64,000 nucleotides of DNA from an uncultured Oscillibacter sp. (lineage in GTDB: Bacteria; Bacillota; Clostridia; Oscillospirales; Oscillospiraceae). Below, piece by piece: positions 50,313-59,060 of the stretch. The stretch is from positions 15,826-79,825 of the forward strand of contig NZ_UQXD01000005.1 in NCBI RefSeq assembly GCF_900544955.1, in the 5' to 3' direction. Each line of letters begins with the position of its first letter. Position 1 is the first letter of the stretch. A program made the position numbers and the translations under genes. The notes below the pieces were generated by a model that saw only the letters and a program-made list of their open reading frames with translations, ran no database searches and was not told the DNA's origin.

Positions 50313-52400
50313 CTATTTTCGTTTGCCGCGCCAATAGAACCACAGCCCGCCGCACAACAGCACGGCGGCGGTGGCCAATCCGGCCGCCGCAAAACCGGGG
50401 ATGCGGGGCGCCGGAGCCGGTGCGTCCGGGGCAGGCACAGGGCTCGCCGGCGGCTGCGGCATGGGCTCCGGCGCGGGGCTGTGCGCCTGGTCCTCCGGCG
50501 CTGCCGCCGGGGCGTTTTCCCCGGTGATTGTGCCCTGCGGCGGGACAGGTTCGTGGGACGGCTCCGGGGCCGGTTCTGTCCGGGCGCCGCCGGGATCGTC
50601 CGCCGTTTCTCCGGCGCCGGAGGGCGGAGAAGCGACGGCCTCCTCCGGAATGGGCTGGACCTCCAACGCGGGCAAATCCTCCGATGGAGCGGGCCCCGGC
50701 GGGGTTGTGCCTGGAATGGGTTCCGGCGCAGGACCGGGCGGCGGAGCCTCCGGCACAGGCAGAGTCTCCGGCGTGGCGGTTGGCTCCGGCGCAGGGGCGG
50801 GCATAGGCCTCGGGGTGGAAGGACCGTCCGATCCGGATGGCGGGTCCGGCAGGTCGTCCGGCGGCGGCTCCGGTGCAGGGGGCGGGTCCGCGGGGGTTTC
50901 CGGCGGGTCATCCGGCTCCTCCTTACCGGGCCGGTCGTGCTGGCCCTGGCCCCCGCCGCCGTGGTCGCCGCCGCCGTCGTCATAGGGCTCCATGCTCCAG
51001 CCGTCACCGGAGGGCTTTAGGGTATAGATCTCCGTCTCCCCCGCCAGGGCGGAGCCGGTGACCGACAGCTTCACATAGACGGTACCGTCCGCCGGAATGG
51101 GGATCAAGTCGTAGTTGTCGTCGTAAATCCTGACGGTAAATTCCACCATCCCTGTGGCCCGGTCCCCGCTCCAATCAAAGTCGGTGGCATCCTGGTACCA
51201 TGTCTCCAGGTCCAGGGAGAAGGCGCAGCCCACCTCCTCCGTGCCGCTGATCCATGGAAAGCGGAACAGGGGGACCAGGTCGCCCTGATTTACAAGGTCG
51301 GCGGTGAAGGGATACTTCTCCTCCCGCACCACGCGGACGGTGGCCCGGGGGGCGGGGGTACCCTCCTCCAAAAGGATGCGGCTTCCAAGCCAGCCCTGCT
51401 CCGGTTCGGGCCAGGTGGGGCTGTGGGCGTAGGCCCCGCGGATCGCAAAGGTATCTCCCCCCGAGGCGAGCCCGGCTGTGAAGTCCTCCTGATTCCATGC
51501 GACGGAGAAACGCCTTGTATCCCGGTAGCTCCCGCCCGTCAGTCGCAGCCACACCTCCTCCGTCAGCGCCAATTCGTCAAACTCGGTGTCGGGGGTCACA
51601 TAGAGAACGCAGTCGGCAGAACCGACCCCATCCATGACGAAAGCGGGGTCGTAATAGACCTCCGGCGCTTCGGGCGCCTGCCCGATTTGCACCGTAAGAA
51701 TGGGCGCGCCCTCCGCCCGGACCCAGCCGCGCAGCTCATCCCACACCGGTTCGCCATACACCCCGGAGATGGAAAAGCTGTTCTCGCCCCCCTCCATGCC
51801 CTCCTCGTACGCCTCCCGGGACCAGGAGACGTAGAATTTTGCGGTGGACGGGTCGTATGTAGGCTCCTCTTCCCCGCGGGTCAGCGTGACCACGTCCCAG
51901 TCCCCCACCGCCTGGTCGAAGGGCGTTCCCGGGTACACCGTGACGGCGGGCAGCGCCTCCGGGTCCTGGACGTAGCGGGTCACAAGCTCCCTGGGCCGGA
52001 CCCGGACCGTGGTGGTCGGCGCCTCCGGCATGGTAACCAGGCCGCCGTCCCAGAGCGCCCTCAACGCCGGGTCGCAGTCGTCGGGGAGGGCGTAGGCCCC
52101 CGTCATGGAAAACTCCGTCTCGCCGCCCGCTACGGCGGCGTCGAAGGCCGCCCGGTCCCAGTCAATGGAAAAGACGTCGCTGTCCCGGTCGCTCCAGAAC
52201 AGCACCTGGGTGCCGCACCGGTCCAGAAACCCCTCGTAGCTTACCGCCCGGTCAAAACGCACACCGGGGAGCTTATCGTAGGGCCCCACCGTATAGACCC
52301 GGGCCCGGGGCAGCTCCCCCTCCGCCCGGGCCGGCGTCAGGCCGCCCAGCAAAAGCGCCGCGCACAGTGAAAGGAGTGCTAAGCGATGAGAGACTTTCAT
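50313..52400 (-). CDS. Cell-surface protein with three-fold repeat and Pro-rich stalk (695 aa)
   Basis: A Sec signal (residues 1-26, cleavage near ARA-EG) is followed by three related modules: FSIDWDRAAFDAAVAGGETEF near 77-97, FYVSWSREAYEEGMEGGENSF at 189-209 and FSVAWNQEDFTAGLASGGDTF at 298-318, each ending in GAY/GVY. Residues 490-660 are a Pro/Glu/Ala-rich stalk, and GFAAAGLATAAVLLCGGLWFYWRGKRK is a C-terminal membrane anchor. No LPxTG. AAGGAG precedes ATG 52400. Its first codons overlap the first codons of the divergent kinase gene. Function unknown, probably binding or signalling at the cell surface. Confidence 0.88.
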   Translation of the reverse strand: MKVSHRLALLSLCAALLLGGLTPARAEGELPRARVYTVGPYDKLPGVRFDRAVSYEGFLDRCGTQVLFWSDRDSDVFSIDWDRAAFDAAVAGGETEFSMTGAYALPDDCDPALRALWDGGLVTMPEAPTTTVRVRPRELVTRYVQDPEALPAVTVYPGTPFDQAVGDWDVVTLTRGEEEPTYDPSTAKFYVSWSREAYEEGMEGGENSFSISGVYGEPVWDELRGWVRAEGAPILTVQIGQAPEAPEVYYDPAFVMDGVGSADCVLYVTPDTEFDELALTEEVWLRLTGGSYRDTRRFSVAWNQEDFTAGLASGGDTFAIRGAYAHSPTWPEPEQGWLGSRILLEEGTPAPRATVRVVREEKYPFTADLVNQGDLVPLFRFPWISGTEEVGCAFSLDLETWYQDATDFDWSGDRATGMVEFTVRIYDDNYDLIPIPADGTVYVKLSVTGSALAGETEIYTLKPSGDGWSMEPYDDGGGDHGGGGQGQHDRPGKEEPDDPPETPADPPPAPEPPPDDLPDPPSGSDGPSTPRPMPAPAPEPTATPETLPVPEAPPPGPAPEPIPGTTPPGPAPSEDLPALEVQPIPEEAVASPPSGAGETADDPGGARTEPAPEPSHEPVPPQGTITGENAPAAAPEDQAHSPAPEPMPQPPASPVPAPDAPAPAPRIPGFAAAGLATAAVLLCGGLWFYWRGKRK

Positions 52401-54212
52401 AAAAAAGGGCTCCTTCCCATAGCCGGGGCGCTTCTGGCCCTGGCCCTTTTTGCGCTGCTCCTGGCGCTGACTTACCGCTTCGACAACAAGTATACCGCCG
52501 GTCCGCCCTACGGTGAGGACGGCGTGATGGCCTTCACCCGGGCCGACCTGGGGCGGCCCCTTTTCCTCATCGACGGCTGGAAGCTCAACGGTCAGGAGGT
52601 GTTCATCGGAGAATACTCCAACTTCTCCTTTCTGCCTGGGGGCAGCTCCCCTTTCGGGGCAGGGGATTACCGTCTCACCCTGCGCTATGACGGACCGCCC
52701 ACCGCGCTTTTGCTGGAGATCCCGCCCATCTTTACAGAATACACCCTGCTCGTCAACGGCACCCCCGCCGCCCAAACCGGCAGCGGCGGCATGGTGAGCA
52801 TCCCCGTGGGCGGTGACACGGCGCTGGAGCTGCGCACCGTCAACCGCTCCCACTATTACAGCGGCCTCACCTATCCGCCCGCCATCGGCACCCCCGCGGT
52901 AATGAACCGGCTCTTTTTGATCCGCACGCTGGTCTACGCCGCGCTGTGCGTGACGGCCCTCACGCTGGCCGTCTTTTCCCTGGTCCTCTGGTTTTCCCGG
53001 GCCCGGGACAAGCTCTTTCGCCACTTCGGGACCCTCTGCCTGGCCTTCGCCGTCCACTGCCTGCATCCCTTCGTCTGGCAGCTCTTTGGATACTCCGCAT
53101 TCGGGTATGCCGTGGAAGATGTCTCCTGGCTGCTGGTGCTGGCCCAGGCGGCGGCGCTGGGGGGGCTGTGCGCGGGACTGGAGCGCAAAAGCTGGTATCG
53201 GCGCGGCGTCCGGCCGATTCCGCCGCTTTTCTGCCTCTTCTGCTTCTGCTCGATCCTCTTCATCATACCAAAGGCCGGGAGCTTCGTCAATTTCTATGGT
53301 GCGGTCATCGACTGGTACAAACTGGCCGTCTGGGCCTGGCTGGCCCTCTGCGCGGCGGCGGGTTTGGCTGACCGCCCCGGTGGGACGTCCTTCTTCACCC
53401 TTTCCGCCTGCGGGGTGCTGGGGGTGAGCCTGCTGGCCGGAATTGGGGATTCCAACGCCTTCGAACCCATTTACGGCGCCTGGCAGAACGAGTACGCCGG
53501 GTTCGCCCTGGTCCTTCTGTTCGGCGCTCTGATGGTCCGCCGCAACGCCCAGCTCCTGCGCCAGAGCGCCGAACTCCAGTCGGTGAAGCTGCAAAACCGC
53601 TTCGCCGCCGAGAGCGCCGCCCAGACCCGGGCCTCCATCGCCCAGGTGCGGAGCCTCAAGCACGAGCTGCGCCACCACGTGGAAACCCTGGAGGCCTTGT
53701 ACGCCAACCGGGATTATCTGCGCCTGGGGGCCTACCTGGCGGAGCTTGGCGCGGAGAAAGACGCCCTGCCCCAGCTCTACTACACGGAGAACTTCCTGGT
53801 CAACGCCATCCTGGCCGGACGGCTGGGCCCGGCCAGGGAGAAGGGGGTCCGGGTGGAGTGCCGGGTGCGCGTGCCGGAGGAGCTGCCCATCGCCGACGCC
53901 GACCTGTGTACCCTCCTGGCAAACCTTCTGGACAACGCGGCGGAAGCCTGTGAACGCCTGCCGGAGAGCGCGGATCGTTTTATCCAGTTGTCTCTGGAGG
54001 CCCGGCAGGAGCTGCTCCTCGTCACCTGCGCCAATTCTGCGCTCCCCGTCACGGCGGAGGCTGATCGTCTCCCCACCTCCAAATCCGACCCGGACAGCCA
54101 CGGCTTGGGCATCCCCGCCATGCGGCGGGTGGCGGAGAAGTACGACGGGGCGCTGGAGGTATCCCAGACCGGCGGCGTGTTCACCCTGCGGGCGGTCCTC
54201 CATCTGGGGTAA
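52386..54212 (+). CDS. Histidine kinase with extracellular sensor and 7TM-type membrane domain
   Basis: A 608-residue protein. One N-terminal membrane helix (about 10-28) leads to an extracellular domain of about 150 residues (YTLLVNGTPAAQTGSGG, typical of 7TMR-DISM-like sensors), then seven membrane segments (about 180-395). The kinase part has RSLKHELRHHVETLEALYA, DADLCTLLANLLDNAAEACERL and HGLGIPAMRRVAEKYDG. Start ATG 52386 has AAGGAG nine bases ahead. It is head-to-head with the surface protein and convergent with the LytTR regulator at 54255, an unusual order for partners. Confidence 0.9.
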   Translation: MRDFHKKGLLPIAGALLALALFALLLALTYRFDNKYTAGPPYGEDGVMAFTRADLGRPLFLIDGWKLNGQEVFIGEYSNFSFLPGGSSPFGAGDYRLTLRYDGPPTALLLEIPPIFTEYTLLVNGTPAAQTGSGGMVSIPVGGDTALELRTVNRSHYYSGLTYPPAIGTPAVMNRLFLIRTLVYAALCVTALTLAVFSLVLWFSRARDKLFRHFGTLCLAFAVHCLHPFVWQLFGYSAFGYAVEDVSWLLVLAQAAALGGLCAGLERKSWYRRGVRPIPPLFCLFCFCSILFIIPKAGSFVNFYGAVIDWYKLAVWAWLALCAAAGLADRPGGTSFFTLSACGVLGVSLLAGIGDSNAFEPIYGAWQNEYAGFALVLLFGALMVRRNAQLLRQSAELQSVKLQNRFAAESAAQTRASIAQVRSLKHELRHHVETLEALYANRDYLRLGAYLAELGAEKDALPQLYYTENFLVNAILAGRLGPAREKGVRVECRVRVPEELPIADADLCTLLANLLDNAAEACERLPESADRFIQLSLEARQELLLVTCANSALPVTAEADRLPTSKSDPDSHGLGIPAMRRVAEKYDGALEVSQTGGVFTLRAVLHLG

Positions 54213-54219
54213 CGTTAAA

Positions 54220-54252
54220 AAGCGCCGTCCTGGCAGTATCAGGACGGCGCTT
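54220..54252. terminator. Bidirectional terminator between kinase and regulator
   Basis: A 13-bp perfect stem (54220-54232 with 54240-54252) flanked by A and T runs, between convergent genes. Confidence 0.9.
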
Positions 54253-54254
54253 CT

Positions 54255-54971
54255 TTATTTCAGATGGTCCAGCCACCGGGCCTGGGCCTCCGGGTAGGCC
54301 CGTATGGCGATGGGGACCTCCCCGCCGTTCCGGAGCAGGAAGCAGTACTTCCGCACCCCGCTCACTTGGTTTAAGTTCACCACGTAGCTGCGGTGGCAGC
54401 GGCAAAAGTCCTCCGCGGGCAGCTCGGCCAGGACCGCGTGCAGGGGACCGGCACAGGAGAGGGCGCGGCCATCCTTACAGTGGACGGCCAACTCCCGGCG
54501 GAACACCTCGACGAAACGGATTTCTCCCAGCGGCAGCGTGATTTTTCCGCCCTCCAGGGCGTCCAGCACCAGAGCGGGCAGCCTGCGCCGCCGCTCCAAA
54601 CAGCGGGAGAGCACCGGTGAGAGCTTCTCCCGGGTGAGCGGCTTGAGGAGATAGCTGACCGGATAGGCCCGGTACCCCGCCAGGGCGTATTCCGGGCTGG
54701 AGGTGATGAAGATGAGGTCGGTCTCGTCCCCGGCTTGGCGCAAGGACGCGGCCAACTCGATGCCATCCTGTCCGTCCATCATGATGTCCAACAGGATGAG
54801 GTCCCAGGACGCGCCCCGGACGCGGGCGGCCAGCAGCTCGGCGGCAGAGCAAAAGCGCTCCACATCGGGTTCCATCCCTGCCTCTCTGAGCAGCGCTGCC
54901 GTGACCGCAGCCACCTCCTCCAGGTCCCGTGCCACATCATCGCATATCGCAACCTGATAAATCCACCTCAC
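54255..54971 (-). CDS. LytTR response regulator
   Basis: A 238-residue regulator with receiver residues CDD near the start, DLILLDIMMDGQDG around the phospho-Asp, FITSSPEYALAGYRA and SYLLKPLTREKL, followed by a LytTR domain: EIRFVEVFRRELAVHCKDGRALSCAG and CRCHRSYVVNLNQVSGVRKYCFLLRNGGEVPI. Start is uncertain: GTG 54971 has no good ribosome site, while ATT 54962 follows GGGGGTGAGGTGG well, so a rare ATT start (giving IYQVAICDD) is plausible. Likely partner of the convergent kinase. Confidence 0.88.
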   Translation of the reverse strand: MRWIYQVAICDDVARDLEEVAAVTAALLREAGMEPDVERFCSAAELLAARVRGASWDLILLDIMMDGQDGIELAASLRQAGDETDLIFITSSPEYALAGYRAYPVSYLLKPLTREKLSPVLSRCLERRRRLPALVLDALEGGKITLPLGEIRFVEVFRRELAVHCKDGRALSCAGPLHAVLAELPAEDFCRCHRSYVVNLNQVSGVRKYCFLLRNGGEVPIAIRAYPEAQARWLDHLK

Positions 54972-55132
54972 CCCCTTCCTGACTGTTTTAGTATAGCATA
55001 TCTCCACTCCGTATACCAACCCACTTCATAAACTGCAATCTGCTTCCTGACCTGAACGTCCCCATCGCCGCCGTTCACAACCTTATCCCGCTGACTCGGG
55101 AGGGAAACCTCTATATTTGCAGATCATATAAA

Positions 55133-55168
55133 AAACAGAGCCAAACCATGAATGGTTTGGCTCTGTTT
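55133..55168 (-). terminator. Terminator of the five-tRNA operon
   Basis: A 17-bp perfect stem (55133-55149 with 55152-55168), then TTTTTTATAT on the minus strand. It stops transcription of the tRNA genes that lie upstream on that strand. Confidence 0.85.
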
Positions 55169-55224
55169 CTGCGCTTAACGCAAATACATTTCTCACCGCG
55201 GTGAGGACTCGTATCTGCGCGTCT

Positions 55225-55300
55225 TGGTGACCCGTCGGGGATTCGAACCCCGGACCCACTGCTTAAAAGGCAGTTGCTCTGCCGACTGAGCTAACGGATC
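55225..55300 (-). tRNA. tRNA-Lys (UUU)
   Basis: A 76-nt cloverleaf with anticodon TTT in loop CTTTTAA, T-loop TTCGAAT, and CCA encoded. Last gene of a five-tRNA operon. Confidence 0.97.
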
Positions 55301-55341
55301 GTGACAGCTCTATGCAAACGCTCCGGCGGAGCGCTGTTTCC

Positions 55342-55416
55342 TGGCTGGGACGGCTGGATTCGAACCAGCGGGTGAGGGAGTCAAAGTCCCTTGCCTTACC
55401 ACTTGGCGACGCCCCA
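55342..55416 (-). tRNA. tRNA-Gln (UUG)
   Basis: 75 nt, starting TGGGGCG, anticodon TTG in loop CTTTGAC, encoded CCA. Confidence 0.97.
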
Positions 55417-55469
55417 ATCTAGAAGGAAAAAGAGAGGACCGGGGGTAACCCCGATCCCCTGCTTTTGTC

Positions 55470-55546
<77 letters not shown>

Positions 55547-55597
55547 CACATATAAACCGTCTGGAGCGATTGCCGACGCTTGCCCAAAAGGAGAGCT

Positions 55598-55674
55598 TGG
55601 TACGCCAGAAGGGACTCGAACCCATGGCCTACTGCTTAGAAGGCAGTTGCTCTATCCAGCTGAGCTACTGGCGC
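55598..55674 (-). tRNA. tRNA-Arg (UCU)
   Basis: 77 nt, anticodon TCT in loop CTTCTAA, encoded CCA. The first base pair is G-U. Confidence 0.97.
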
Positions 55675-55680
55675 AAATGA

Positions 55681-55755
55681 TGGAGCAGGTGACGAGAATC
55701 GAACTCGCATCCCCAGCTTGGAAGGCTGGTGCCCTGACCATTGTGCTACACCTGC
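55681..55755 (-). tRNA. tRNA-Gly (UCC)
   Basis: 75 nt, anticodon TCC in loop CTTCCAA, acceptor GCAGGTG/CACCTGC, encoded CCA. First gene of the five-tRNA operon (Gly, Arg, His, Gln, Lys). Confidence 0.97.
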
Positions 55756-55834
55756 GTTTGCCCTCCGTGGAAATCGTCAGCTTTGATATAATACCACGCT
55801 GCACCCCCGATGTCAATATTTTCTCCCAATTTTT

Positions 55835-56464
55835 TTACTGACATTCCGACAGGAACCAGGAGATCAGCCGCCGGCCGTCGGCGGTGCCGCCTCTGCCGCC
55901 CCACAGCCGCTCCGGGTGCCACTGGACCGCCCAAACCGGCAGCGCCTCGTGCTCCGCCGCCTCCACCGTGCCGTCCGGCGCCCACTGGACTGCCCGCAGT
56001 CCGCTTCCCATGCGGCCCGCCGCCTGATGATGGGCGCTGTTGACTATGGCCGTCTCCCCGTACAGCCGCCGCAGGCGGGAGGGCGCCGTCCGGACGGCGT
56101 GGAGCCGGTCGATGCCGTCCGCCGCGCTGTGGCCCGGCAGATCCTGGAGCAGATCGCCCCCGAAGTAGACGTTGATGGTCTGCATGCCCCGGCAGATGCC
56201 CAGCACCGGCTTTCCCGCCGCGGTGAAGCGGTCCAGCAGCGCCAGCTCCGCCGCGTCCCGCTCCGGCTCCAGCCCCCGGGAGGCGGTGTTCTCCTGGCCG
56301 TAGCGCCAGGGCTCCAGATCTCCGCCGCCGGGCAGCAGCAGTCCGTCAAAGTCCTCCGCCTCCAGCGTCGCTGCAAAGCACGGCACTCCCCCCGCCGCCA
56401 GCAGGGCACGGCGGTAGTTCTCATAGCGCGCTGCCTCGCCCCAGATCAAGATTTTCGGCTTCAT
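55835..56464 (-). CDS. Gamma-glutamyl-gamma-aminobutyrate hydrolase-type glutamine amidotransferase
   Basis: A 209-residue class I glutamine amidotransferase (PuuD-like). The nucleophile elbow is VLGICRGMQTINVYFGG; the dyad His and Glu lie in VWAVQWHPERLW; FDGLLLPGGGDLEPWRYGQ matches the family. Such enzymes hydrolyse gamma-glutamyl amides in polyamine breakdown or other gamma-glutamyl compounds. ATG 56464 has GGGAGG ahead; ATG 56470 is too close to it. The gene stands alone upstream of the tRNA operon. Confidence 0.9.
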   Translation of the reverse strand: MKPKILIWGEAARYENYRRALLAAGGVPCFAATLEAEDFDGLLLPGGGDLEPWRYGQENTASRGLEPERDAAELALLDRFTAAGKPVLGICRGMQTINVYFGGDLLQDLPGHSAADGIDRLHAVRTAPSRLRRLYGETAIVNSAHHQAAGRMGSGLRAVQWAPDGTVEAAEHEALPVWAVQWHPERLWGGRGGTADGRRLISWFLSECQ

Positions 56465-56595
56465 ATTCATCCCTCCCGCTTCCATCCTATGCGCCCAACG
56501 CGCCGGGGAACCATTTCATGCTTGCAACGGGGAAAAAATTGTGGCATAATGGGCAAGGAATCCCGGAGGCAGCGCGGAAACCGCGCCTTCCACAC

Positions 56596-56684
56596 GGAGA
56601 CGTATCGAAGTGGTTGTAACGAGCTTGACTCGAAATCAAGTTGTCCGCAAGGGCACGTGGGTTCGAATCCCACCGTCTCCGCCA
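56596..56684 (+). tRNA. tRNA-Ser (CGA)
   Basis: 89-nt class II tRNA with a long variable arm, anticodon CGA, encoded GCCA end. Confidence 0.96.
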
Positions 56685-56686
56685 GC

Positions 56687-56800
56687 TCAGAAATTCCCTG
56701 TTTGGCACGAATCCCCGACTACGGCGAGGTTTCTTAGCCGGACAGGGAATTTCTGAACCTTCGGGCCTGACCCGCTCCGCTGGGCTCCGCCCCGAGGAGG
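56687..56800 (+). repeat. Palindromic repeat, copy A, docked on tRNA-Ser 3' end
   Basis: A 14-bp perfect outer stem TCAGAAATTCCCTG (56687-56700) with 56743-56756 encloses GCACGAATCCCCG...CGGCGAGG. The tail CCCGCTCCGCTGGGCTCCGC (within 56771-56800) also occurs inverted near 62512-62530. The repeat begins two bases behind the tRNA CCA, joined as GCCAGCTCAGAAA, as at tRNA-Ser(GCU). Confidence 0.8.
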
Positions 56801-56833
56801 ACGGGAACCATAGACTGGATTATGCTGCTGCAG

Positions 56834-56869
56834 CAAGGACCTTCCGAGGAAATCCCCGGAAGGTCCTTG
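56834..56869. terminator. Hairpin 13-bp stem
   Basis: CAAGGACCTTCCG (56834-56846) pairs with 56857-56869, followed by CCGTTTCTTC. Probable terminator between convergent units. Confidence 0.6.
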
Positions 56870-56947
56870 CCGTTTCTTCAATGATGCCGGGCTTTTCCCG
56901 CCAGACGGTGCGGGCCTGCAAATGCCTCTCCCCCGCGCTGCCCAACG

Positions 56948-58258
56948 TCACGGCTCCGCTTTATCCCGCGGCGGCTGCGCCTCCCGGGGCAGGGGCAGAC
57001 ACACCACCACCTCAAACCGCCCGTTCCGGGGACCGGCCTCCAAGGTGCCGCCGTAGCGCCCGGCGATCTCCCGCATGCCGGGAAGGCCGAAGCCGTGGGC
57101 GGTCCGGTCGGTCTTGGTGGTGGCGAGGTCCGGGGCCACCGGCCCCGCCAGGGCGTTTTCCACCCGCAGCATGAACAGCCCCTTGTCCGCCCGGCAGCGG
57201 AGGACCACGCGCTTGTCCGCCGCCTGCCGCACCGCCTCCAGGGCGTTGTCCAGGGCATTGCCCAGCAAGGCGCATAAATCCGCGTCCGCCACCGCCAGCT
57301 CCCGGGGCAGGGACACGGCAAAGTCCGCCACCGCGCCCTCCCGGGCCAGATCCTCCGCCTTGGCGGCCAGGACTGCGTTGGCGGCGTCGTTTTCGCACAG
57401 CCGCCTGCCGCCGCCCAGCGCCGGGGACCCGGCCATCCCGTCCAGATACTCCAGGGCCCGGTCCGTCTCTCCCCGAGCCAGCAGGCCCCGGACCGCCGTC
57501 AGGTGGTTGCGCAGGTCGTGGCGCAGCTGCCGCACCTGCCGCTCCTCCCGCCGGAGGCCCTGGTAATAGACCTCCCGCATGTCCGCCAGCTGGCTGGCCC
57601 GCTCCAGCCGCTCATGGTTCTGGAGCACCTCAATCGCCGCCAGCAGCACCAGGGACGTCAGCAGCACGAAGGGCAGCACCGCCAGGCCCTGGCTGGCGGC
57701 CAGGGCCTGCACCTCGGGCGAGGTATGGTACATCTCACCGGCCAGCAGCACCACTGTGACCAGGGCGCAGAGCGGCATGGCGGCAAGGCCCAGCAGCAGC
57801 CCCCACAGCCGTCCGGGCAGCGCCGCCGGCTCCTCCGGCAGCCACCGGCGCAGCAGCAGGTACAGCCCGCCGAACACCAGCGGACGGCACAGCCGGGTCA
57901 TCTGATGATAGTAGTTCAGCGCCTTCAGGTACGTGTCCAGCATGGCGCAGATGGACATCGTGAGGCAGAAGAAGACCGCCGACGCCACCAGGCGCCCCCG
58001 CCAGTCTCCCTGGGTCGCCAGCAGGCAGGCGGCAAAGAAGACCGGCATGGTGTACAGCAAATTGTTGTCCCCCACCCAGATGACCATGCCGCTGGCCCCG
58101 CTGAAGGTCAGCCACAGCAGCGCCTTCCAGCCCCAGAAGGGCTTCACCTGGAAAAACCGGACAAACAGGCCGTAGAGCACGGTGCCGTTGGCCATGTTCG
58201 CCAGAAGCCACCCCCAGTTTTGAAGCAATTCCAGGGCGAACAGCTTGATCCACGCCAT
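56948..58258 (-). CDS. GHKL-type sensor histidine kinase
   Basis: A 436-residue kinase. Residues 1-215 have six or seven membrane helices; the linker carries ERQVRQLRHDLRNHLTAVRGLLARG, where RHDLRN holds the phospho-His. The catalytic part shows DLCALLGNALDNALEAV and TAHGFGLPGMREIAGRYGG. It starts three bases behind the regulator stop and is co-transcribed with it. AgrC/NatK-like. The neighbouring BceAB-like transporter is the likely target of its partner. Confidence 0.9.
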   Translation of the reverse strand: MAWIKLFALELLQNWGWLLANMANGTVLYGLFVRFFQVKPFWGWKALLWLTFSGASGMVIWVGDNNLLYTMPVFFAACLLATQGDWRGRLVASAVFFCLTMSICAMLDTYLKALNYYHQMTRLCRPLVFGGLYLLLRRWLPEEPAALPGRLWGLLLGLAAMPLCALVTVVLLAGEMYHTSPEVQALAASQGLAVLPFVLLTSLVLLAAIEVLQNHERLERASQLADMREVYYQGLRREERQVRQLRHDLRNHLTAVRGLLARGETDRALEYLDGMAGSPALGGGRRLCENDAANAVLAAKAEDLAREGAVADFAVSLPRELAVADADLCALLGNALDNALEAVRQAADKRVVLRCRADKGLFMLRVENALAGPVAPDLATTKTDRTAHGFGLPGMREIAGRYGGTLEAGPRNGRFEVVVCLPLPREAQPPRDKAEP

Positions 58259-58261
58259 GCC

Positions 58262-58972
58262 TCATTCCTCCAGGGCGGCCCGGGTCAGGGCCGCCAGGGC
58301 CGCCTTCTGGCAGGAGCGGCTGATGGGCAGGGCCTCGTCCCCCACGAAGACCTCCCCGCCCTCCACCCGGTCCACCGCCCCGGCCCGGACCAGATAGCGC
58401 TGGTGAATGCGGACGAACGCCGGCCCCGCCTCCGCCGCCGTGTCGTCCAGCCGGCCGTAGAAGGTATACCGCCGGTCCCCCGTCACGCAGGTCACCTGCC
58501 GCCGGTCGGAGACAAAGTAGCGGATGCTCCGCCGGGGGATGCGGAACACCGTGTCGCCGCTGCGGCAGAAAAAGGTCTCGTCCATTCCACGGCACAACGC
58601 CTCCGTGCAGCGCTCCAGCACCTCCGAGAGCCGCTCCGCCCCGGCGGGCTTGAGGAGATACCCCAGGGCCCCCACGGAATAGCCGTCGAACACCCGGTCG
58701 GCGTAGCCGGTGACAAACACGATTTGCAGCCCCTCGTCCATCCGCCGCAGGCGGCGGGCGGTCTCCATGCCGTCCAGCGCTCCCATCTCCATGTCCAGAA
58801 AGACCAGGTCCAGCTCCCCGGCGTGGCTTTCCAGCCAGCGGAGCAGCCCTTCACCGGAGGAGAACTCCCAAAATGCCCCCTCGCTCCGCCGCCGGGCCAG
58901 CGCCCGCTCCAGCCCGGAGCGAAGCGCCGTCCGGGCGTCATAGCTGTCGTCGCAAATCCCGATGCGCAGCAT
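58262..58972 (-). CDS. LytTR response regulator
   Basis: A 236-residue regulator: MLRIGICDDSYDARTAL, phospho-Asp region LDLVFLDMEMGALDG, IVFVTGYADRVFDGYSVGALGYLLKPAGAERL, then a LytTR domain with VFRIPRRSIRYFVSDRRQVTCV and FVRIHQRYLVRAGAVDRVEGGEVFVGDEALPISRSCQ. ATG 58972 is chosen as start; codons up to 59023 have no ribosome site. It faces the ABC transporter across a 280-bp gap that holds four direct repeats, its probable binding sites. Confidence 0.92.
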   Translation of the reverse strand: MLRIGICDDSYDARTALRSGLERALARRRSEGAFWEFSSGEGLLRWLESHAGELDLVFLDMEMGALDGMETARRLRRMDEGLQIVFVTGYADRVFDGYSVGALGYLLKPAGAERLSEVLERCTEALCRGMDETFFCRSGDTVFRIPRRSIRYFVSDRRQVTCVTGDRRYTFYGRLDDTAAEAGPAFVRIHQRYLVRAGAVDRVEGGEVFVGDEALPISRSCQKAALAALTRAALEE

Positions 58973-59060
58973 CCCATTCCTCCCTCTCTTCCCGCTCCGC
59001 CCCCGGGGCGGCACGGCTGTCATGGGGCTATTCTACCACGCCCCGCCCCCATCCGACAAA

